A stretch of 41,841 nt of DNA from Methylocystis sp. (GTDB lineage Bacteria; Pseudomonadota; Alphaproteobacteria; Rhizobiales; Beijerinckiaceae), in assembly GCA_024506175.1 (NCBI GenBank), contig JAMBEQ010000069.1, positions 1-41,841 of the forward strand, read 5' to 3'. The notes below the pieces were generated by a model. The model had not been told where the DNA came from. It searched no databases and was given only the letters and a program-made list of their open reading frames with translations. Made by a program: the position numbers and the translations under genes. Below, piece by piece: positions 25,996 through 32,759 of the stretch. Numbering within the stretch: the stretch's first letter is position 1; each line of letters begins with the position of its first letter.

Positions 25996-27629
25996 GCTTC
26001 GAGCGCCCGCGCGCCACGAACGGCCGGGCGCCCGATCCATTCACCATCGGCGGATGGACGCCGATGCGTGAATATGCGGAAGGAGAACCGGTCGACTTCC
26101 TCATTGTCGGGGCGGGCGCCGGCGGAGCGACGCTCGCCTGCAAGCTTGCCGAGAAAGGCTTTTCCGTCGTTGTCTTGGAAGCGGGGCCGTTCTGGCGTCC
26201 TTTGGAAGATTTCGCCTCCGATGAACTCACCCAGGAAGTCGTTTACTGGATCGACGATCGCATCACCGCAGGCGACGACCCGATCGAATTGGGCGGCAAC
26301 AACTCGGGCCGCGGGGTCGGCGGCTCGACGATCCATTTCAGCATGATCTCACTTCGGTTTCGCCCTGAGTGGTTCAAGTCGCGCAGCAAGCTCGGATATG
26401 GCTTCGACTGGCCCCTCTCGTACGAGGAGCTGGCGCCCTATTATGAAGAAGCGGAGGACGCGCTCAAGGTCTCCGGGCCGGTGAACTATCCTTGGGGACC
26501 GCCGCGCCGGCGCTATCCTTACCGGCCGCATCCGGTCAACGCCGCCGGCCTTGTGCTGGCGCGCGGCGCGGAAAGGCTCGGCGTCAAATGGGCGCCGATT
26601 CCGCTCGCGACCGTATCTGCGCCGCGCGGCAAGTCGCCGCCCTGCGTCTATAGAGGGTTTTGCAACTATGGCTGCTCGACAAACGCCAAGCAGAGCGCCC
26701 TGATCACCTGGATTCCTCGCGCCTTGCACGCCGGCGCGGAGATACGAGACCTCGCGATGGCCGGGCGCATCGAGACCGACCCTAAGGGGCGCGCGCAAGG
26801 CGTCGAATACTTTCGGGAGGGAGGCTGGCGGTTTCAGCGCGCGAAAAACGTGGTTGTCGCCGGCTATGCCATCGAGACGCCGCGCCTTCTTCTCAACTCC
26901 GCCTGCCCGCGCTTTCCGAATGGCCTCGCAAATGGCTCGGGCCTCGTCGGCACGCATTTGATGACTCACGCAGGCCCGGGCGCCTGGGCCACATTCGAGG
27001 AGGAGATTCGCTGGTACAAGGGTCCGCCCAACATGGCCGTGACCGAGCATTGGAATTATACGGACGAAGGCAAGGACTTCGTCGGCTGCTATTCTTTCAT
27101 GAGCCAAGGCCCCTTGCCGATGAAATGGGCGCAGACCGTCGCGACGTCACGCGGTTTTTGGGGCGAAGAGCTGCAGCGCGAGATGCGCAAATATAACCAT
27201 ATGGCCGGTTTCGTTCCAGTTGCGGAAACCCAGCCCAGGCAGCAGAACCGCGTCGAGCTCGCCGACGAGAAGGACCGCTTTGGACTGCGCATCCCGAAAG
27301 TGACGTTCTCTTATTCGGACAATGACAAGCGCTTGCAGAAGCACTCCGTGCGATTCATGTGCGATGTTCTGGACGCGGCAGGCGGCTACGACATCTGGAC
27401 CAACTATCAGGACACGAGTCACATCCTCGGGACATGCCGGATGGGCGATAATCCGGAGACCAGCGTCGTCGACGGCGACGGCCGCAGCTGGGACATTCCT
27501 AACTTATGGATCTGCGACGGTTCGATTTTCCCAACCTGCGGCGGCGTTAATCCTTCGCTGACCATTCAGGCGCTCGCCTGCAGGGCTGCGGACCGCATCC
27601 AATCTCTCGCAGCCGCCGGCCGGCTTTGA
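25992..27629 (+). CDS. GMC-family FAD dehydrogenase (catalytic subunit)
   Basis: A 545-residue GMC oxidoreductase. The FAD-binding motif is DFLIVGAGAGGATLACKLAEKG (35-56), with a second FAD contact in GGNNSGRGVGGSTIHF. The C-terminal block GTCRMGDNPETSVVD, a histidine just before it (His477) and GGVNPSLT (Asn520) give the His/Asn catalytic pair. PPCVYRGFCNYGC places Cys218, Cys224 and Cys228 with C-x5-C-x3-C spacing, matching the [3Fe-4S] ligands of FAD glucose dehydrogenase. No signal peptide is present. The likely substrate is a sugar, aldonate or polyol (inference). It ends the operon, convergent with a hydroxyacid dehydrogenase gene. Confidence 0.9.
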   Translation: MSFERPRATNGRAPDPFTIGGWTPMREYAEGEPVDFLIVGAGAGGATLACKLAEKGFSVVVLEAGPFWRPLEDFASDELTQEVVYWIDDRITAGDDPIELGGNNSGRGVGGSTIHFSMISLRFRPEWFKSRSKLGYGFDWPLSYEELAPYYEEAEDALKVSGPVNYPWGPPRRRYPYRPHPVNAAGLVLARGAERLGVKWAPIPLATVSAPRGKSPPCVYRGFCNYGCSTNAKQSALITWIPRALHAGAEIRDLAMAGRIETDPKGRAQGVEYFREGGWRFQRAKNVVVAGYAIETPRLLLNSACPRFPNGLANGSGLVGTHLMTHAGPGAWATFEEEIRWYKGPPNMAVTEHWNYTDEGKDFVGCYSFMSQGPLPMKWAQTVATSRGFWGEELQREMRKYNHMAGFVPVAETQPRQQNRVELADEKDRFGLRIPKVTFSYSDNDKRLQKHSVRFMCDVLDAAGGYDIWTNYQDTSHILGTCRMGDNPETSVVDGDGRSWDIPNLWICDGSIFPTCGGVNPSLTIQALACRAADRIQSLAAAGRL

Positions 27630-27632
27630 TCC

Positions 27633-28907
27633 TCAGCGAGTCAGGAACTCGGGCCCGAGCGCAGCGAGCGAATTCACGCCCAACAGACCCATGTCGCGAT
27701 CGATTTCCTCGCGCAATATCTGAATAGCGCGGTCCACGCCCTCGCGTCCGGCAGCCGCCAATCCATAAAGCGTCGCGCGTCCCAGGAGCACGGCGTCCGC
27801 TCCAAGGGCGACGCCTTTCAATATGTCCGTCCCCCGCCGCATTCCCCCATCGACGATGAGCGTCAGCCGATCGCCGACGCGCCGGCGCGCCTCGGGCAGC
27901 GCGTCGAGTCCCGAAATCGTCCAGTCGAGCTGCCGACCGCCATGGTTGGAAAGGATGACGCCGTCGGCGCCGATCTCCGCCGCGCGTTGGATGTCGCCGA
28001 CGTTCAACAATCCCTTTATCAAAAGCTTTCGCGGCCATAACGATCGAATTTTGGACATTTCCTTCCAGTCGAGCGCGTAGTCCATATGGCCGCGGATCCA
28101 GAAGGCGCTTGCGAAAAAGCTTCGGTGCTCTTCGGGCACGAAGTCGATAACATTCGCGAAAGACGGCAGGCCCTGCTGCAACGTCGTCGCGATCCAGCCA
28201 GGATGAAAAATCGTTTCAAGAATAGATGCGAGCGTCGGCTTGTTTGATGGGGTGAGCCTCCGCGTCTCCCATTCGCGGTTCCCGTAGAACTGGGTGTCGA
28301 CGGTGACGACGAGCGCTTCGCAGCCAATCTTCTCAGCGCGGGCGATGAGCGCGTTTCGTACGTCGGGGCCTCCGAAGACATAGAGCTGCCACCAATGCCT
28401 CAAGCCCGGAATGCGCGCGATTTCTTCCATCCGGTCATTCGACATTGTGCTTTGGATGAAGGGAATGCCCGCTTCCGCCGCAGCTTCTGCGAGGAGAAAG
28501 TCCGCCTTATGCCTGAACAGTCCGTTCAGCCCTGTCGGCGCGATAGCGAAGGGAAGCGGCGTCTGTCTGCCGAACAGCTTCACGCTTTGATCTCTGTGGC
28601 GGACGTCGACAAGCGCGCGCGCGAGCAGCCGGTAGCTCGCGAGCGCGGCGCGATTGCGTGCGAGAGTCGCCTCTTCTTCGCTTCCTCCCTCGAGATATTC
28701 GATGGCGAAAGGCGGCAGCCTGCGGTGCGCCATTGCGCGCAAGTCTTCGATAGTTCGAACGCGCTCGAGATTGAAGCCCCTGTAGTATCGGCGCCCTGGC
28801 GACCCTTTGAACGTCGCCGGAGACGGGTTGAGCCGAGCCCCTGTCGCGCTTGCCTCCACAGAGTCTTCGACGCTTCGGGGGAGATTAGTTGTCGACTCGG
28901 GGCTCAT
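27633..28907 (-). CDS. FMN-dependent alpha-hydroxyacid dehydrogenase (LldD/mandelate-DH-like)
   Basis: A 424-residue TIM-barrel flavoenzyme. Family motifs are PFAIAPTGLNGLF, WQLYVF, the FMN lysine in KLLIKGL, the active-site SNHGGRQLD with His and Arg, and VDGGMRRGTDILKGVALGADAVLLGR. A region around residues 225-270 (FHPGWIATTLQQGLPSF) corresponds to the membrane-binding insert of quinone-linked L-lactate and mandelate dehydrogenases, so it probably feeds the quinone pool. It oxidises a 2-hydroxyacid to a 2-keto acid; the exact substrate is open. It lies three bases downstream of the lactonase gene on the same strand, suggesting that the lactonase product is its substrate. Confidence 0.88.
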   Translation of the reverse strand: MSPESTTNLPRSVEDSVEASATGARLNPSPATFKGSPGRRYYRGFNLERVRTIEDLRAMAHRRLPPFAIEYLEGGSEEEATLARNRAALASYRLLARALVDVRHRDQSVKLFGRQTPLPFAIAPTGLNGLFRHKADFLLAEAAAEAGIPFIQSTMSNDRMEEIARIPGLRHWWQLYVFGGPDVRNALIARAEKIGCEALVVTVDTQFYGNREWETRRLTPSNKPTLASILETIFHPGWIATTLQQGLPSFANVIDFVPEEHRSFFASAFWIRGHMDYALDWKEMSKIRSLWPRKLLIKGLLNVGDIQRAAEIGADGVILSNHGGRQLDWTISGLDALPEARRRVGDRLTLIVDGGMRRGTDILKGVALGADAVLLGRATLYGLAAAGREGVDRAIQILREEIDRDMGLLGVNSLAALGPEFLTR

Positions 28908-28910
28908 CGC

Positions 28911-29837
28911 CTACTCGTCGGCAAAGAGAAAGGGCGGCGTTCCCGTCACGCCTGGGCGGCAACGAAAAATGCCGCCGGCATGAGGCTCGCTGCCAGGGGC
29001 GAGGCCGTGCGCAGCCGTGGTGATGTAGAGCGCGTCAAAATCCCGGTCTCCGAAGGCGCACATCGTCGGCTGGCTGACGGGCAATCTGATTTCACGCTCG
29101 ATTTTCCCATCGGGGGCCATACGAACAATGCGGCCGCCGCCATAGAGCGCGCACCAGTAAAAACCTTCGTTGTCGACCGCAGCTCCGTCCGGCCTGCCCT
29201 CCGCATCTTTGAAAGTCGCGAAGATGCGGGACCCGGAAATGCTTGCGGTCTGCAGATCGAAGTCGAACTCCTTGATCTCCTGCGCCGGTGTATCTGCGAA
29301 GAGCATGACGTCGTTTGCAGGGCTCCAAGCGATCCCGTTGCCGATGACTGCGGTCGCAGGCCTTTCTCTCAACCCTTCCGCTTCCGTGAAAACATGAATT
29401 GGGCGCGCAGTAGCCCTCGTTTCTTGCAAGGGGTTGTGCAACGGATCGTACATCGTGGCGACCCAGAATCGTCCGCGAGCGTCGCACTTTCCTTCGTTAA
29501 AGCGGTGTGTGAGCGGATTGTACGGCGGCGAAGCCAGAAGCTCGATGGAGGCAGAATCCAGCGCAAGCCGCACGAGACCGGTTCGCAAAGCCCCAATGAC
29601 CCGTCCGCTTTTGCAAAGCGTGAATGCGCCGATTTGACTCAGCATTTCCCAGCTCAAATCCTCGCCGCTTTTGGGATCGAAGCGATGCAATGCAGGTTCC
29701 TCGATGTCAATCCAGTACAAAGCTTGTTCGCGTGGGGACCACGTTGGACTTTCTCCCGTTTGTGCATGGGCGTCGAGAACAAGCTCCACTGCGTCAGGGC
29801 TCAAATCGCGATCCGACCGCATGCGCCGCTTCCTCAT
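28911..29837 (-). CDS. SMP-30/gluconolactonase family lactonase
   Basis: A 308-residue six-bladed beta-propeller of the SMP-30/LRE family. Metal ligands typical of SMP-30 can be placed: Glu in TGESPTW, Asn in VIGNGIAWSP and Asp in GRPDGAAVD. RFNEGKCDARGRFWVATM is the other strongly conserved block. The enzyme hydrolyses a sugar lactone to the aldonic acid. I prefer ATG 29837; a frame extending to 29924 adds an Arg-rich stretch not expected for the family, and ATG 29822 is also possible. It forms a two-gene unit with the hydroxyacid dehydrogenase. Confidence 0.88.
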   Translation of the reverse strand: MRKRRMRSDRDLSPDAVELVLDAHAQTGESPTWSPREQALYWIDIEEPALHRFDPKSGEDLSWEMLSQIGAFTLCKSGRVIGALRTGLVRLALDSASIELLASPPYNPLTHRFNEGKCDARGRFWVATMYDPLHNPLQETRATARPIHVFTEAEGLRERPATAVIGNGIAWSPANDVMLFADTPAQEIKEFDFDLQTASISGSRIFATFKDAEGRPDGAAVDNEGFYWCALYGGGRIVRMAPDGKIEREIRLPVSQPTMCAFGDRDFDALYITTAAHGLAPGSEPHAGGIFRCRPGVTGTPPFLFADE

Positions 29838-30002
29838 TTCCAGGCAACCCTGCTCTGGAGCCACGAAAATAGGGCGTCGCCAGCGCCGATCATCCCTGGG
29901 TGCTAGCGAGCGCGAGCGCCGCAAGCTTCGTTCGAGATTCGGAACCAGCGGAAGCGCGTTGCGTTAGCCTATGGCGGAGTGGCAGCGCGAAAGCTTTTCA
30001 AG

Positions 30003-30281
30003 ATGGCGATCGAAGGCGAAAGCGTCGAATTCGGCGGAACCTACGAAGCGGAACCGTTATCCAGCCTGACTCCGGGCGGCTGGTATATCGGATTAGCCTG
30101 TGCGCGATGCAGCCAGCATTTTGCGATAATGAATGAACCGACCAACACGGGACGCCTTCGAATATCTGGAAGCGCCACTTTTCGCGCCGTCTGTCCGAAC
30201 TGCGGCGAAGTCAATGAACAAAGCGCGGCTAACCTTGCGCAATTCCAGGCCGCGCAGGGTGGCCCGACCTCGAGCGCCTGA
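30003..30281 (+). CDS. Small zinc-ribbon-like protein
   Basis: A 92-residue protein with two CxxC pairs, CARC (Cys33/36) and CPNC (Cys64/67), spaced as in a zinc ribbon, and an acidic/beta-rich sequence between them. It has no membrane segment. The start is uncertain: GTG 29979 with GGCGGA directly adjacent adds eight residues. A hairpin with the stop codon in its loop (CGAGCGCC at 30271-30278, GGCGCTTCG at 30283-30291) may end the transcript. Function unknown; it could bind RNA or be a minor regulator. Confidence 0.6.
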   Translation: MAIEGESVEFGGTYEAEPLSSLTPGGWYIGLACARCSQHFAIMNEPTNTGRLRISGSATFRAVCPNCGEVNEQSAANLAQFQAAQGGPTSSA

Positions 30282-30469
30282 GGGCGCTTCGACAACGCTT
30301 AACACACTCAACCAAAGATCGTTGCGCATATTTGAGGGGGCCAAGCTCGGCTTCGCGTGAGACTTTCCTCCTCATCCGACACTTGTCGCCGCGATTGCGG
30401 AACCCACCCTATCACTGGAGGCGTTCCCAGCCCCCTGGGAGGCCAAGCCTTATCGAGACGGAGCAGGAA

Positions 30470-31132
30470 ATGTCTGTCACCTTGCGAGAATCCTCGTTTT
30501 TCGAGGGGGCGGTCGGCACCGGGCTCGTAGATATCGCGGGCGGCGTTGCGACGATCGTCCTTGCGATCTGCGGACTGACAGGAATCTACCCGCCAGTATT
30601 GACCTCGGTCGCGACGATCGTTTTCGGTTGGGCGCTCGTCGCCCAGGGCGGGATGGTGATGTCCGGACTATCTGCAGCGGCGCGAGACGCCACGGCGGGC
30701 GCCCAATTCAGCGGCTACGGAGGCAGCGTCGCAATTTTGCTTCTAGCCGGCCTCGGTGGCGCAATCCTTGGCATACTCGCCCTTCTCGGGCTCAACCCGA
30801 ACGTCCTGACCGCAGTCTCCGTGATCTCCTACGGCGCCGCGCTCGTCTTGAGTAGCGGCGCAGGCTGGACGCTTCACGCCCGGACGAGACAAACTGCGCG
30901 CGGCGCCGACGTTTCGAGAATGAGCGGCATGTATCCCAGCCCGGAAAGCGTGCAGACCGTCGCCGGATTCGCCGTTGTGGTGCTGGGCATTCTCGCCCTC
31001 GTGGTCCCCGGCGCGGAGCCACACAAGCTCTCACTCGTTCTTGCGTCGCTGCTTATCCTCGGAGCGGCGCTCGGCGTGACAGGCGGCGGGTTGGGCACGA
31101 TGGCGCAAAACCTTATGCGCCGCAGCGCGTAA
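30470..31132 (+). CDS. Triple-hairpin repeat membrane protein, copy 1
   Basis: A 220-residue membrane protein with six predicted helices arranged as three repeated two-helix hairpins: residues 24-60 (GVATIVLAICGLTGIYPPVL...), 95-130 (GLGGAILGILALLGLNPNVL...) and 166-206 (GFAVVVLGILALVV...). Each hairpin has a helix ending in an LGILAL- or LAICGL-type motif, a short Pro-containing turn and a second helix ending near a Gly pair. Two homologues follow directly. I do not recognise the family. ATG 30470 has GGAG six bases upstream (30460-30463). No catalytic motif is visible. Confidence 0.75.
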   Translation: MSVTLRESSFFEGAVGTGLVDIAGGVATIVLAICGLTGIYPPVLTSVATIVFGWALVAQGGMVMSGLSAAARDATAGAQFSGYGGSVAILLLAGLGGAILGILALLGLNPNVLTAVSVISYGAALVLSSGAGWTLHARTRQTARGADVSRMSGMYPSPESVQTVAGFAVVVLGILALVVPGAEPHKLSLVLASLLILGAALGVTGGGLGTMAQNLMRRSA

Positions 31133-31173
31133 AGCAGCAACTGATGTAACCCTTAGAAAGGTGGTCAGGCCAA

Positions 31174-31845
31174 ATGTCCCCTGCTTCGATCTCCTTTCCA
31201 AGGATCCCTACATCCGAGTTGTTCGAAATGGGCGCAAGCCTCGCGGTTGTTGCAATGGCGATCTGCGGGCTTGCGGGCATTCATGCTCCCATCATGGCGG
31301 CGACTGCGACCATCGTCGTCGGCGCCGCCCTGATGGCGAACGGGAGTCGGCTGTTGGAAAGCTATCACGAGGCGTCTTTCCGGACCGATTCGAGCTATTA
31401 CGAAGCCTCTAACACCCCCCTTCCGGCTTCCGTTTTTGCAACGGGTTTCTTGGGCGCGGCGTTGGCGATCTTCGCCTTGTTAGGCATTTTTCCGGGGCTG
31501 CTCACGCCGGTCGCCAGCGTCATATTCGCCGCGGGACTCGTCTTGAAAAGCAATGTAGCGTGGCAGTTACACATGCTCAGAGTCGTCAGCGCGATCAAAA
31601 GCAGCCGCGAGGTCAATCGCCTCGCGCTCGCCAACGAAATAGTCGCCACCGACGCGGCGATCTTTGCGCTGTCGGGGCTTGTAGCTGGCGCGCTCGGCGC
31701 GATCGCAGCGGCAGGCGACGTAAATGATCTGGCGCTCAATCTGATTGCGCTTCTCGTTGTCGCCTCGACGCTCGCCCTTTCGAGCCAGACGACGTTGATC
31801 GTGACCGCGAGGCTCGCACACTCTCTACTGCGGGCTCAGGGTTAG
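31174..31845 (+). CDS. Triple-hairpin repeat membrane protein, copy 2
   Basis: A 223-residue paralogue of the neighbours, starting at ATG 31174, 41 bases after copy 1. The hairpins are at about residues 20-57 (AVVAMAICGLAGIHAPIM...), 91-125 (FLGAALAIFALLGIFPGLL...) and 165-204 (ALSGLVAGALGAIAAAG...). It is the most divergent of the three: the N-terminal glycine-rich lead-in is replaced by SELFEMGASL, and the loop between hairpins 1 and 2 holds ESYHEASFRTDSSYYEASN, with His and several Tyr. Function unknown; co-transcription with copies 1 and 3 is likely. Confidence 0.75.
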   Translation: MSPASISFPRIPTSELFEMGASLAVVAMAICGLAGIHAPIMAATATIVVGAALMANGSRLLESYHEASFRTDSSYYEASNTPLPASVFATGFLGAALAIFALLGIFPGLLTPVASVIFAAGLVLKSNVAWQLHMLRVVSAIKSSREVNRLALANEIVATDAAIFALSGLVAGALGAIAAAGDVNDLALNLIALLVVASTLALSSQTTLIVTARLAHSLLRAQG

Positions 31846-31935
31846 ACGCGCCGATAATCGGTTTTCAAATCGTCTTGCGGTTCTTGGTGGGCGCGCTAGC
31901 TGCAATCCGGGTCGAATGCTTGAAGGATTCAAAAA

Positions 31936-32601
31936 ATGACAGCTACGCCAGAAACCCTACCCCGTGAAACCTCTACAAAGGCGCTCGGCGGCCTTGCTGA
32001 CGTCTCCGGAGGGATCGCAACGCTCGTCCTCGCAATCTGTGGGCTGGTCAACATTGCCCCGGCAATATTGACCGGCGTCGCCGTTGTTGTATTCGGCGCG
32101 GCCCTGCTCATTCAGGGGGCGACCGTCACCGCAGAGTATGCGAGAATAGCCGAGGTCAATGCCGAGCCGATCGCAATGGAGCCGGGCTCTGACAGCGCCG
32201 CCGCCGTCATGATCATCGGCGCGGCCGGGATCGTGCTTGGGATCCTTTCTCTCCTCCGGATAGACGAACCCGTGCTCGCGCCCATAGCGATCATTGCATT
32301 CGGGGTGGCGATGGTCATGGGAAGCAACGGCGTTTGGCAGCTGCAGCAGCTTGGCGCTGTTGCTCGACAGGGCGCGAGCTTCCGTACGGGAAGCCAACTT
32401 CTGGAAAGCGAGATGGCGTCCGGATCCGCCGTCGTGCAATCGCTTTCGGGCCTGGCGGCGATCGTGCTCGGAATTCTTGCGGTGTCCGGCCTCAATGACC
32501 CCACCCTTGTCCTCGTGGCCTTGCTGCAGCTTGGTGGAACGCTCGCAGTGACAGGCGGCGCTCTGACGGCTACCGGCATGGTCGCTTCGGCGCACCGGTG
32601 A
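31936..32601 (+). CDS. Triple-hairpin repeat membrane protein, copy 3
   Basis: A 221-residue paralogue, 90 bases after copy 2. The hairpins are at about 25-61 (GIATLVLAICGLVNIAPAIL...), 94-131 (IGAAGIVLGILSLLRIDEPVL...) and 170-208 (LSGLAAIVLGILAVSGLNDPT...). The first hairpin matches copy 1 closely (DxxGGxATxVLAICGL), so copies 1 and 3 are closer to each other than to copy 2. The segment after hairpin 2 (SNGVWQLQQL) matches SNVAWQLHML of copy 2. A terminator-like hairpin follows the stop. Function unknown. Confidence 0.75.
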   Translation: MTATPETLPRETSTKALGGLADVSGGIATLVLAICGLVNIAPAILTGVAVVVFGAALLIQGATVTAEYARIAEVNAEPIAMEPGSDSAAAVMIIGAAGIVLGILSLLRIDEPVLAPIAIIAFGVAMVMGSNGVWQLQQLGAVARQGASFRTGSQLLESEMASGSAVVQSLSGLAAIVLGILAVSGLNDPTLVLVALLQLGGTLAVTGGALTATGMVASAHR

Positions 32602-32612
32602 ACCGAACCTTT

Positions 32613-32636
32613 CCCCGCCCCCGCCGGGCGGGGTTT
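32613..32636 (+). terminator. Terminator after the triple-hairpin gene set
   Basis: CCCCGCC (32613-32619) pairs with GGCGGGG (32627-32633) over a 7-base loop and is followed by TTT, 11 bases after the stop of copy 3. The GC-rich stem with a short T run fits a rho-independent terminator reading rightwards. Confidence 0.6.
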
Positions 32637-32686
32637 GGCCATTCGAGCTTTCTCCCAGTCAGTGAACGCGCCGCCCAGACTATATG

Positions 32687-32710
32687 AAAAGCGCGCGGCC
32701 CAGCGCCGCG
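32687..32710 (-). terminator. Possible terminator of the magnesium ATPase gene
   Basis: On the - strand, CGCGGC and GCCGCG arms (32694-32699 and 32705-32710) form a hairpin followed by GCGC and a four-base T run (the AAAA at 32687-32690 on the + strand), about 50 bases past the mgtA stop. The T run is separated from the stem, so the call is weak. Confidence 0.35.
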
Positions 32711-32759
32711 TCGCCTAAGCCCCCTTGCGCTCGAAGGTCCAGGGAGCCGCCCGGACCGA

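Noticed and set aside
28395-29906. A 503-codon open frame on the + strand opposite the lactonase and hydroxyacid dehydrogenase
   Set aside because: Antisense to two well-supported enzymes, Arg-rich, with no domain or ribosome site.
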